Assembly (NCBI GenBank): GCA_041687095.1
Contig: JAWLCQ010000011.1
Span: 1 to 53,229 of the forward strand
Source: JAWLCQ01 sp041687095
GTDB lineage: Bacteria; Planctomycetota; Phycisphaerae; SM23-33
Length of the DNA stretch: 53,229 nucleotides
Direction: 5' to 3'
Position numbers and translations under genes: made by a program
Shown here: piece by piece, positions 23,618 to 32,184 of the stretch
Layout of the letters: every line of letters starts with the position of its first letter
How positions within the stretch are numbered: position 1 is the first letter of the stretch
The notes under the pieces: model-generated
Databases searched by the model: none
Told to the model about the DNA's origin: nothing
Seen by the model: the letters and a program-made list of their open reading frames with translations, nothing else

Positions 23618-25039
23618 ATGCACACGGAACTGGCCATCCTCGGCGGCGGGCCGGGCGGCTACGCAGCCGCCTTCCTCGCCGCCGATCTCGGGGTCGAGAC
23701 CACCATCATCGAGCGCCGCGCGCACCTCGGCGGGGTTTGCCTGATCGAGGGGTGCATCCCCACCAAGGAGCTGCTGTACGTCGCCCGCGGGATCGGCCTG
23801 TGCGGGGAACTCAAGCGCTGGGGCGTGACGGTGGGCGAACCGCGGATCGACCTCGACGCCATGCGGAAGCAGAAGAACGAGACCATCGCCACCCTCGCCC
23901 GCGGGCTCGACGGGATCGCCAGGCGACGGAGGATCCGGGTCCTCCGCGCCAAGGGCACGCTCGAGAGTTCCACGGCGATGCGGCTGGAGGGGAGCGGGGG
24001 CGAGGCGCTCGAGGACGACCGCCTGGAGTTCGAGCGCCTGATCCTGGCGACGGGGTCGCGGGCGGTCGTGCCCAGGCCCCTCCGCACCGACAGCGACCGC
24101 GTGATGACCTCGACGGAGGCGCAGCAGCTTCCCGAGATCCCCGGACGCCTGCTCGTGATCGGCGGGTCGTACATCGGGCTCGAGACGGGCACCGTCTACG
24201 CCCGCCTGGGCTCGCAGGTCACGGTGGTGGAGATGCTCGACCGCCTGCTGGCCATCGTGGATCCCGACCTCGTCGACGCCCTGCACGACCCGCTCCGCGC
24301 CCTCTTCAAGGCCGTCCACCTCCGCACCGAAATCACCGGCCTTCGCACCACCGGGGCGGGGGTCGAGGCGACGTTCCTCCTGCCCGATGGGGAGCGGACG
24401 GAGACGTACGACCGCGTCCTGGTGGCCGTGGGGCGGCGGCCCAACAGCGACGGGATCGGGCTGGAGAACACCGACGTCGAACTCGACGACCAGGGCAACG
24501 TGCGCGTCGACGCCCGCCGCCGCACCGCCGACGAGCACATCTGGGCGGTGGGCGACGTCGCGGGCGAGCCGCAACTCGCCCACAAGGCCTTCCACGAAGG
24601 CGCCGTCGCCGCCGAGGACATCGCCGGGCAGCCCGCCGCCTTCCAACCCCGCTGCATCCCCGCCGTCGTGTTCACCGATCCCGAGATCGCCTGGGCGGGC
24701 CTGACCGAGCAGGACGCGGCGGCCGTCGGGGCGAGGGTCGAGGTCGCCCGCTTCCCGTGGTCCGCCAGCGGGCGGGCGCACTCGATGGGGCGGACGGAGG
24801 GCTTCACCAAGCTGCTGTTCGACCCCGACAGCGACCGCCTGCTGGGGGCGGGCGTCATCGGTCCCGAGGCCGGCGAACTCATCGCCGAGTGCGCCCTGGC
24901 CATCGAGATGGGCGCCACCGCCCGCGACCTCGCCGAGACCATCCACGCCCACCCCACGCTCGCCGAAACCATCGCCGGGGCCGCCGAGGTCCACCTCGGG
25001 CACCCTCGCGAACTGCCGCCGAAGCGGAAACAAGAATAG
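23618..25039 (+). CDS. lpdA: Dihydrolipoyl dehydrogenase (E3)
   Basis: The product is 473 aa. FAD-binding GGGPGGYAAAF is at the N-terminus, the redox disulfide GGVCLIEGCIPTKEL has C41 and C46, the NAD site is VIGGSYIGLETGTVYARLG, and the C-terminal catalytic histidine lies in HAHPTLAETI. It reoxidises the lipoyl group of the E2 subunit. It is followed after 205 bp by aceE and then aceF, so the three form a pyruvate dehydrogenase cluster. GAGGAGG precedes the ATG, and a TATAAT box lies at 23539-23544. Confidence 0.95.
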   Translation: MHTELAILGGGPGGYAAAFLAADLGVETTIIERRAHLGGVCLIEGCIPTKELLYVARGIGLCGELKRWGVTVGEPRIDLDAMRKQKNETIATLARGLDGIARRRRIRVLRAKGTLESSTAMRLEGSGGEALEDDRLEFERLILATGSRAVVPRPLRTDSDRVMTSTEAQQLPEIPGRLLVIGGSYIGLETGTVYARLGSQVTVVEMLDRLLAIVDPDLVDALHDPLRALFKAVHLRTEITGLRTTGAGVEATFLLPDGERTETYDRVLVAVGRRPNSDGIGLENTDVELDDQGNVRVDARRRTADEHIWAVGDVAGEPQLAHKAFHEGAVAAEDIAGQPAAFQPRCIPAVVFTDPEIAWAGLTEQDAAAVGARVEVARFPWSASGRAHSMGRTEGFTKLLFDPDSDRLLGAGVIGPEAGELIAECALAIEMGATARDLAETIHAHPTLAETIAGAAEVHLGHPRELPPKRKQE

Positions 25040-25193
25040 CGGGGATGAACGCAGATGAACACAGATGAAGAAAGAGGCACTGGGGACTAGGCACTGGGCG
25101 GAAGGGAAGAGGCAAGAAGGAACGGGAGTGCCCCCTTCTCTTCTCCCTGGTGCCTCCTCCTATCTGCGTTCATCTGCGTTCATCCCCGCTCAT
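25039..25193. repeat. Nested hairpin: GATGAACGCA arms around CACTGGGGACTAGG arms
   Basis: The outer left arm AGCGGGGATGAACGCAGATG... (25039-25075) pairs with the right arm ATCTGCGTTCATCTGCGTTC... (25160-25193). Inside are GGCACTGGGGACTAGGCACT (about 25076-25096) and CCCTGGTGCC (25145-25155). The element lies between lpd and aceE and so may affect read-through. Confidence 0.85.
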
Positions 25194-25244
25194 CCTCCCG
25201 GATCCCAGTGGGACCGCGGACGGATGGTAAAGGAGTGGAGACGA

Positions 25245-27926
25245 ATGAGCACCGAAACCGACGCACGCCAGCAGACCAACGGCAGCCACGACGAGGTGAG
25301 CGACTGGATGGACTCGCTGCGGTACGTGCTCGACCACGAGGGCGAGGACCGCGCGACGTTCCTGCTGACGCTCCTCAACGGGGAGGCCTACCGCCGCGGG
25401 GTGGACCTGCCCTTCGCGGGCACGACCCCCCCGGTCAACACCATCCCCGCCGACGAGGAACCCCCCTTCCCCGGCGACCGGGACATGGAGCGGCGGATCA
25501 AGAGCCTCATCCGCTGGAACGCCATGGCCATGGTCGTCCAGGCCAACCGCACCTCCCACGGGATCGGGGGGCACATCTCGACCTACGGCTCGGCCGCCAC
25601 GCTGTACGAGGTGGGCTTCAACCACTTCTGGCGGGCGCGGACGGAGTCGCACCCGGGCGACTCCGTCTACGTCCAGGGGCACGCCGCACCGGGGATCTAC
25701 GCGCGGGCCTTCCTGGAAGGCCGCCTCTCCGCCGAGAAGCTCCACAACTTCCGCCAGGAACTCGCCGAAGGCGGAGGGCTCGCGTCCTACCCCCACCCCT
25801 GGCTGATGCCCGACTTCTGGGAGTTCCCCACCGTGTCGATGGGCCTGGGCCCGATCATGGCGATCTACCAGGCGCGCTTCCACCACTACCTGGTGGACCG
25901 CGAACTCATCGACCGCTCCGACGCCCGCGTCTGGGCCATGCTGGGCGACGGGGAGACCGACGAGCCCGAGAGCCTCGGGGCCATCCACCTCGCCGGGCGC
26001 GAGAACCTCAACAACCTCATCTTCGTGGTCAACTGCAACCTCCAGCGCCTCGACGGGCCCGTCCGCGGCAACGGGTCCATCGTCCGCGAACTCGAGGGCG
26101 TCTTCCGCGGGGCGGGGTGGAACGTCCTCAAGGTCCTCTGGGGCGAGGACTGGGACCCCCTGCTGCACTCCAAGGCCGGCGACCGGCTGATCCAGCGCCT
26201 CGGCGAGCTGCGCGACGGGGACCTCCAGAAGTACGTCGTCGAGGGCGGGGAGTACATCCGCGAACACTTCTTCGGCAAGTACCCCGAACTCGCCGAACTC
26301 GTCCAGGACATGTCCGACGAGAAGCTCGCCCGCCTCCGCCGCGGGGGGCACGACCCCCAGAAGGTCTACGCCGCCTACAAGGCCGCCGTCGAGACCCCCG
26401 ACCGCCCCACCGCGATCCTGGCGCTGACGATCAAGGGCTACGGCCAGGGCGAGGCCGGCGAGGGCCGCAACATCTCCCACAAGCAGAAGGAACTCAACGA
26501 GCAGGAGCTGGAGTACTTCCGCTCGCGCTTCAGCATCCCCATCCCCCCCGACCAGATCGCCGAGGCCCCCTTCTTCAAGCCCGACGACGAGAGCCCCGAG
26601 ATCCGCTACCTCAAGAAGCGCCGCGTCGAACTCGGGGGCTACCTCCCCGCCCGCCGCGACGCCGCCCAGCCCCTCGACCCGCCCAGCCTCGACGACTACC
26701 GCGACCTGCTCGAAGGCAGCGGGGACAAGGAGATCTCCACCACCATGGCCTTCGTCCGCCTCCTCACCCGCCTGCTGCGGGACAAGAAGGTCGGCGAGCG
26801 CCTCGTCCCCATCGTCCCCGACGAGGCCCGCACCTTCGGCATGGAGTCCATGTTCCGCCAGGTGGGCATCTACTCCCACCACGGGCAGTCCTACGACCCC
26901 GTCGACCGGGACAAGATGCTCTACTACCGCGAGATCAAGAAGGGCCAGATGCTCGAGGAGGGCATCACCGAGGCCGGGTGCATGTCGTCGTTCATCGCCG
27001 CGGGCACTTCGCGGATGACGTACGGGCTGCACATGATCCCGATCTTCATGTTCTACTCGATGTTCGGCTTCCAGCGGGTGGGCGACCTGATCTGGGCGGC
27101 CTGCGACGCGCGGGCTCGCGGGTTCCTCATCGGGGGCACCAGCGGGCGGACGACGCTCGCGGGCGAGGGGCTTCAGCACCAAGACGGGCACTCGCTGCTG
27201 CTCTCCGCGGCGTACCCGACGATCCGCTCCTACGACGTCGCCACCGCCTACGACGCGGTCGTGCTCACGCTCGACGGCATGAAGCGGATGTTCCACGACG
27301 ACGAGGAGTGCATCTACTACCTCACGATCCAGAACGAGAACCACATCATGCCCGCCATGCCCCCCGGGGCTGAGGCGGGCATCCGCAAGGGCATCTACAA
27401 GTTCTCCACGCAGGAGGCCGGCCAGGGCGCCCCGGTGGTGCAACTGCTGGGCAGCGGGTCGATCCTCTTCGACGTCGTCAAGGCCCAGAACCTGCTGGCG
27501 GAGCAATACGGCGTGTCGAGCACGGTGTGGAACGTCACGAGCTACATCGAACTCCGCCGCGACGCCATGGACTGCGAGCGCTGGTCGCGCTTGCACCCCG
27601 ACGACAAGCCTCGCCAGCCGTACCTCGATACGGTCTTCCAGGACGCCGAGGGCCCCTTCGTCGCCGCCAGCGACTTCGTGCGCAACGTCCCCGAGCAGAT
27701 CTGCCGCTACGTGCCCGGGGGCATGACCGTGCTGGGGACCGACGGGTTCGGGCGGAGCGACTCGCGGACCGCCCTGCGGGACTTCTTCGAGATCAGCCCC
27801 CAACACATCGCCTACGCCGCCCTCTACCGCCTCGCCGACCGCGGGCAGTTCGACCGCGAGAAGCTCGTCGAGGCGCGGAAGACCCTCGGGATCAACCCCG
27901 ACGCTCCCGCGCCGTGGACCGTGTAG
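25245..27926 (+). CDS. aceE: Pyruvate dehydrogenase E1 component, homodimeric type
   Basis: The product is 893 aa, as expected for AceE. Start set at the ATG after AAAGGAGTGGAGACGA; an open extension to 25065 lies inside the repeat hairpin and is rejected. The ThDP motif is MLGDGETDEPES...FVVNCNLQ (GDG...NCN). RTSHGIGGHISTYGSAATLYEVG near the start and AGEGLQHQDGHSLL further on are typical AceE stretches. It decarboxylates pyruvate and acetylates the lipoyl group of E2 in the cytoplasm. The 103-bp gap to aceF has AAAGGAACGGGAACA as ribosome site. Confidence 0.96.
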   Translation: MSTETDARQQTNGSHDEVSDWMDSLRYVLDHEGEDRATFLLTLLNGEAYRRGVDLPFAGTTPPVNTIPADEEPPFPGDRDMERRIKSLIRWNAMAMVVQANRTSHGIGGHISTYGSAATLYEVGFNHFWRARTESHPGDSVYVQGHAAPGIYARAFLEGRLSAEKLHNFRQELAEGGGLASYPHPWLMPDFWEFPTVSMGLGPIMAIYQARFHHYLVDRELIDRSDARVWAMLGDGETDEPESLGAIHLAGRENLNNLIFVVNCNLQRLDGPVRGNGSIVRELEGVFRGAGWNVLKVLWGEDWDPLLHSKAGDRLIQRLGELRDGDLQKYVVEGGEYIREHFFGKYPELAELVQDMSDEKLARLRRGGHDPQKVYAAYKAAVETPDRPTAILALTIKGYGQGEAGEGRNISHKQKELNEQELEYFRSRFSIPIPPDQIAEAPFFKPDDESPEIRYLKKRRVELGGYLPARRDAAQPLDPPSLDDYRDLLEGSGDKEISTTMAFVRLLTRLLRDKKVGERLVPIVPDEARTFGMESMFRQVGIYSHHGQSYDPVDRDKMLYYREIKKGQMLEEGITEAGCMSSFIAAGTSRMTYGLHMIPIFMFYSMFGFQRVGDLIWAACDARARGFLIGGTSGRTTLAGEGLQHQDGHSLLLSAAYPTIRSYDVATAYDAVVLTLDGMKRMFHDDEECIYYLTIQNENHIMPAMPPGAEAGIRKGIYKFSTQEAGQGAPVVQLLGSGSILFDVVKAQNLLAEQYGVSSTVWNVTSYIELRRDAMDCERWSRLHPDDKPRQPYLDTVFQDAEGPFVAASDFVRNVPEQICRYVPGGMTVLGTDGFGRSDSRTALRDFFEISPQHIAYAALYRLADRGQFDREKLVEARKTLGINPDAPAPWTV

Positions 27927-28029
27927 GGCGCGGCGGGGCGGATTGGCGGCGGAAGGTGTGTAGAGCAGGGAAGGAATTGCGGATTGTGGACCCTGGAATG
28001 TCCACCGACCCCTGAAAGGAACGGGAACA

Positions 28030-29445
28030 ATGGAAAAGCAGGTCAAGCTGCCCGAGATGGGCGAGGGCGTGGAGTCGGCGACGGTGGTGAGCATCCTCGT
28101 GAGCAAGGGCGACACGATCGAGCCCGACCAGGGCATCCTGGAACTCGAGACCGACAAGGCCGTCGCCGAAGTCCCCTCCCCCCTCGCCGGAACCGTCAAG
28201 GAGATCCACGTCGCCGAGGATCAGGAGGTCGAGGTCGGGACGCTCCTGCTGACCGTCGAGGTCGAGGGCGAGGGCGAGGGCGAAGAGGAGCAGCCGGCCA
28301 AGACGCCCAAGCACCAGGAGAAGCCCAAGGGCAAGCCCGAAAAGGGCAAGGCGGAGAGGAAGCCCAAGACCGCGAAGAAACCTCCCGAGGAAGAACCGGA
28401 GGAGGAACCGAAAGAAGAGACCGAAGAGGAGGCGGAGGAACCGGAGGAAGAGCCCCGGGAGGAGCCCGAAGCGCCCGAGGGAGAGGAGCAGCGCGAGGAG
28501 CGGGAGGAGGAGAAGCCCGCCCGCACGCAGGGCCCCGCCCCCGCGCCGGCGGGGACGGCCCCGGGGGCGGACATCCCGGCCGCCCCGGCCACCCGCCGCC
28601 TCGCCCGCGAGCTGGGCGTGGACCTGCGGTCCATCGAGGGCACGGGCGCGGGCGGGTGGATCACCGAGACCGACGTGAAGGCCGCCACTCGCCAGGCGCT
28701 GCAGGGCGGGACGCGCGGGGCGGGCGCGGGCGAGCGGGACGAGTACGGCCCGGTGCGGCGGGAGAAGCTGCGCGGCATCCGCAAGACCATCGCCAAAAAG
28801 ATGCGCGAGTCCAAGGACACCGCCGCCCACGTCACCCACTTCGACGACGCCGACATCACCGAACTCGAAGCCTTCCGCGCCGAGCACCGCCAGCGCACGG
28901 GCGAAGGCGCGGTCAAGCTCTCCGTCCTCCCCTTCGTCGTCCGCGCCGTCATCGACGCCCTCAAGGCCCACCCCCTCGTCAACGCCTCGCTGGACCTCGA
29001 CGCCGGGGAGATCCTCTACCACGACTACGTCAGCATCGGCGTGGCCGTCGACACCGAACGCGGCCTGGTGGTCCCCGTCGTCCGCGACGTGGGCTGCACG
29101 AGCATCACCGAACTCGCCAAGGCCATCCACGCCGCCGCCGACCGCGTCCGCTCGGGCGACTTCGACATCGCCGAACTGCGCGGCGGGACGTTCACGGTGA
29201 GCAACCTCGGGTCCATCGGCGGCCGCTACGCCACCCCCGTCATCAACACGCCCGAGTCCGCCATCCTGCTCCTGGGCCGCACCGAGCAGCGCCCGCTCGT
29301 GCTCGACGGGGAGGTGAAGATCCGCACCCTCCTCCCGCTGAGCCTCACCTACGACCACCGCCTCATCGACGGGGCGGCCGCGGGACGGTTCCTCAACGAT
29401 GTCGTCCAACTCCTGCAGAACCCCACGCGCCTCCTGACACAGTAG
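28030..29445 (+). CDS. aceF: Dihydrolipoamide acetyltransferase (PDH E2)
   Basis: The product is 471 aa. One lipoyl domain (1-78) has ELETDKAVAEVPSP with the lipoylated K43. A linker from about 79 to 180 is rich in Glu, Pro and Lys instead of the usual Ala and Pro. The E3-binding domain is ATRRLARELGVDLRSIEGTG (from about 186). The catalytic domain ends with YDHRLIDGAAAGRFLND containing H443 and D447 of the HxxxDG motif. It carries acetyl groups from E1 to CoA. It completes the lpd-aceE-aceF set on one strand. Confidence 0.95.
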   Translation: MEKQVKLPEMGEGVESATVVSILVSKGDTIEPDQGILELETDKAVAEVPSPLAGTVKEIHVAEDQEVEVGTLLLTVEVEGEGEGEEEQPAKTPKHQEKPKGKPEKGKAERKPKTAKKPPEEEPEEEPKEETEEEAEEPEEEPREEPEAPEGEEQREEREEEKPARTQGPAPAPAGTAPGADIPAAPATRRLARELGVDLRSIEGTGAGGWITETDVKAATRQALQGGTRGAGAGERDEYGPVRREKLRGIRKTIAKKMRESKDTAAHVTHFDDADITELEAFRAEHRQRTGEGAVKLSVLPFVVRAVIDALKAHPLVNASLDLDAGEILYHDYVSIGVAVDTERGLVVPVVRDVGCTSITELAKAIHAAADRVRSGDFDIAELRGGTFTVSNLGSIGGRYATPVINTPESAILLLGRTEQRPLVLDGEVKIRTLLPLSLTYDHRLIDGAAAGRFLNDVVQLLQNPTRLLTQ

Positions 29446-29502
29446 GCACGGGGCGCAAGGCGGCGGAGGCGCCGGCAGGCGTGTAGGGGGCGTAGGGTAT
29501 AG

Positions 29503-29640
29503 GGCGTGCAGGCGGCGGAGCGAAGCGCAGCCGCCTGCGCGCGGGATGGGGCCTCGCCCCGCCGGGGCAGGATCCCGCGCGCAGGGACCCCCGCTGCGCT
29601 TCGGCCCCTGCACTCTTTACGGACTGCGCGCCCTGCGGGA
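29503..29640. repeat. GCGCGGGAT-type palindromic repeat, copy 3
   Basis: TGCAGGCGGCGGAGCGAAGCG...CTGCGCGCGGGATGGGG...GGATCCCGCGCGCAGGGA...GGCCCCTGCAC. It can fold into one long hairpin. It lies between the convergent aceF and GH36 genes and probably terminates both. Confidence 0.7.
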
Positions 29641-31698
29641 CTACCGGACGTCGTACAGCAGCGACGAGCGCGGCGGGAGCGTGCGGGTGAGGAACTCGCC
29701 CTCCAGCACCGCCTCCTCCTCCGTCCAGAAGTCCACCAGCGTCACCGCCCCGCCGTCGTGCCCGAGCTTCTCGCGGCGGATGGAGATGACCTTCGGTTCG
29801 TCCGTCCAGTTGAACAGCGCCACCGCCTGCTTCACCCCGCCCTTGCGCGTGGGGCTCTCGGCGGTGAAGTCCACGTAGAGGCACTCGGGCAGGGGGATCC
29901 CGGTGAAGGCGTTTTCGTCCGGGCAGCGGACGCGGTAGCCCTGGTCGCAGCGGTCGCTGAGCTTTCGCAGCGCCTTCACCCACCGCACGGGCAGATCCTC
30001 CAGGAACCCGTCGATCTCCAGCATGCCCATCGTGATGTACCCCCACGCCAGGCGGAAGTAGTTCTCGTTGTCCGGGACCTTGGGGTTGATCCCCAGCCCG
30101 TCGGTGTTCAGAAGGAACGTCTTGCGCCCCTCCAGGAGCACGGTGGGCAGGGCCCATTGGCAGGCGTGGATCTGCTCGTGCCACACCCCCGCCCCGATGT
30201 CCTGCGTGTTGCGGTAGGTGTCGGCGTGGACGGCGAGGAAGGGGTTGCCCAGCCCCACCGCGACGCAGGTCATGAACAGCCCGCCCTCGGCGGGCAGGTA
30301 CTTGCGGATGATCTCGAAGAGGATCGTCCGCGTGTCGATCGCCGACTGGTTCGCCCCGGCGAGGCGGGCGTGGCGGGTCTCGAACCCCTGCGACCAGAAG
30401 TCCATCTTCAGCGCGTCGATGCCCCACTCCCCCAGCACGACCGAGAGCACCTCGTCGACGAACGCCCTCGCCGGTTCCACCGTCAGGTCCAGATACCCGC
30501 ACGTCCCGACCTCGATGACCCGCCCCTGCCCGTCGCGGAGCATCCAGTCCGGGTGCTCCTGGGCGAGGGCGGAGTTGAGCATCACCATCGGCGACCACCA
30601 GATGCCCGGGCGGAGTCCGAGCTTGCGGACCTCGTCGCTCCAGTGGCGGATGCCCTGGGGGAACTTCCTGGCGTCGACGTTCGCCCGCGGGTCGGGGTAG
30701 TAGCCCGACAGGTGGGCGTGGTTGAACCCGGGCACGTCCGCCGGAAGCTGGTAGCCCGCGTCCATCAGGAAGTACTGGATGTTGGGCAGGTTCTCCGACA
30801 TGAACTTTGCCGTCTTGAGGAGCGTGTCCTCGTACTGCTCCGCGAAGCGCCCGTAGTTCCAACTGCAGTACAGTGCGGTGGAGCGCAGGGGGGTGGCGGG
30901 CCCGCGGAAGGGCATGCGCTCGCTCAGCCAGTCGAGGTACCCGACGAACGCGTCCTGCGGGTGCGTGTGGCGCTGCAGTTCGTAGAGCGTCCCGTCCAGC
31001 GGCAGGGACTCTCCGGGCTGCAGCGTCCACGAGGCGGCCATGGGAAGCTCGTAGCGCATGCGGTAGCTCGCGAAGAGCCCCGCCCCGAGCCCTCCGGGGC
31101 GGCGGTGGAAGGTCCAGACGGGGAGGGAGACCTCCTGGGACGTGCTGGCGATGAGCAGACCGAGGGTGTAGCGGCGGTCGGTGAGGAGCAGTGCCGGCAG
31201 CGGCTGGTCCTCGCCCGTCCCCAGCGTGACGGGCTCGACGGGCAGTTGGCGGACGTAGGGGTACTCGGGCTGGAAGTACGGGAAACGCTCCGTGCGGACG
31301 TTGTCCCCGTGGACGTAGCGCCCGTCGTACATGTGCAGCTTGCCCAGGCGCACGGCGGCCGTGGCGACGAAGGGGCCGGTTTCGACGTGCGAGAGCGTCA
31401 CCGGGCGGTTGGAGTCGTTCACCAGCGTGTGGCGGACGACGACGGCGTTGAGAGCCTCCAGGGGCGTGATCTCGGTGCGGAGAGACAGGGGGCTGGTCCC
31501 CACGTGCCCGCGGGCGTTGAGGCGGCCGTCCGCTTCCTGACACTCGTCGTAGCCCACCACGTGCTCGACGCCCGCGATCGTCACCGCCAGCCCCAGGTCC
31601 ACCACGCCCAGCCCGTCGGACTCGTCGAGGAACGTAAATCCGTTGTCGTTGACCGTGACAGTGGCGTCCTGCGGGTTCTTCAGCGTCTTTGCGAACAC
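29641..31698 (-). CDS. GH36-type alpha-galactosidase
   Basis: From the GTG at 31698, preceded by AAAGGA, the product is 685 aa. A beta-sandwich N-terminal domain (about 1-280) leads into a TIM barrel. IQYFLMDAGYQLPADVPGFN and LGLRPGIWWSPMVMLNS are the early barrel strands. DALKMDFWSQG (D near residue 433) carries the probable nucleophile. DTYRNTQDIG further on fits the region of the acid/base aspartate. No signal peptide is present, so it should act on imported galactosides or glycans. Clan-D enzymes of this type also include raffinose synthase-like proteins, so the exact specificity is open. Confidence 0.85.
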   Translation of the reverse strand: MFAKTLKNPQDATVTVNDNGFTFLDESDGLGVVDLGLAVTIAGVEHVVGYDECQEADGRLNARGHVGTSPLSLRTEITPLEALNAVVVRHTLVNDSNRPVTLSHVETGPFVATAAVRLGKLHMYDGRYVHGDNVRTERFPYFQPEYPYVRQLPVEPVTLGTGEDQPLPALLLTDRRYTLGLLIASTSQEVSLPVWTFHRRPGGLGAGLFASYRMRYELPMAASWTLQPGESLPLDGTLYELQRHTHPQDAFVGYLDWLSERMPFRGPATPLRSTALYCSWNYGRFAEQYEDTLLKTAKFMSENLPNIQYFLMDAGYQLPADVPGFNHAHLSGYYPDPRANVDARKFPQGIRHWSDEVRKLGLRPGIWWSPMVMLNSALAQEHPDWMLRDGQGRVIEVGTCGYLDLTVEPARAFVDEVLSVVLGEWGIDALKMDFWSQGFETRHARLAGANQSAIDTRTILFEIIRKYLPAEGGLFMTCVAVGLGNPFLAVHADTYRNTQDIGAGVWHEQIHACQWALPTVLLEGRKTFLLNTDGLGINPKVPDNENYFRLAWGYITMGMLEIDGFLEDLPVRWVKALRKLSDRCDQGYRVRCPDENAFTGIPLPECLYVDFTAESPTRKGGVKQAVALFNWTDEPKVISIRREKLGHDGGAVTLVDFWTEEEAVLEGEFLTRTLPPRSSLLYDVR

Positions 31699-31739
31699 GT
31701 GCGATCCTTTCGATGAGGGGAAGGGCACGTATGTACACG

Positions 31740-32184
31740 GGCGGGGGGCGGGAGGCAAGGGGAGAAGAGAGGCACTAGGGAATAGGGACTAGGGACTAGG
31801 GGGGGAGGGGAAGACGAAGGCACTAGGGAATAGGCACTGGGGACTAGGGGGGAGGGGGAAGGCACTGGGGAATAGGGACTGGGAATAGGCAGTAGGAACC
31901 GGGGAGCACACGGGGGCCGTGCGGGGAACGGGCTGAGCCCGGAGGGCTCACCTTCGTAAGCCCGGGGCAGAAGAGCCTGCGATTGCGAAGGACCCCCGCA
32001 TCTGTCGCTGCACGACATCTTTCCCAACGGGACAAGCTCCCCCGGGGGAGAAGGGTTGAAGCGGCCTGCTCCGGTGTGGGCTTCCCGCGCATCCCGCGCA
32101 TCCCGCGGGTCCCGTGTATCCCCTGCATCCCTGCTCTCTTCTTATCTGCGTTCATCCGTCTTCGCTCCGCTCCGTCGTGACGCG
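31740..32184. repeat. Gene-free stretch of CTAGGGA words and palindromic repeats
   Basis: GGCACTAGGGAATAGGGACT words repeat at least ten times at 31768-31900. A CTGTCGCTGCACGACA palindrome with the CCCCCGGGGGAGAAGGG part lies at 31985-32056. Then come GCGCATCCCGCGCATCCC and CCCTGCATCCCT words (32090-32135) and GATCTGCGTTCATC-type words (32143-32205). The last word array runs into the final codons of the neighbouring DUF4139-like gene. No gene is seen in the stretch. Confidence 0.75.

Noticed and set aside
25065..25244. N-terminal extension of AceE
   Set aside because: It would translate the GATGAACGCA hairpin; the ATG at 25245 has a good ribosome site and the family N-terminus.
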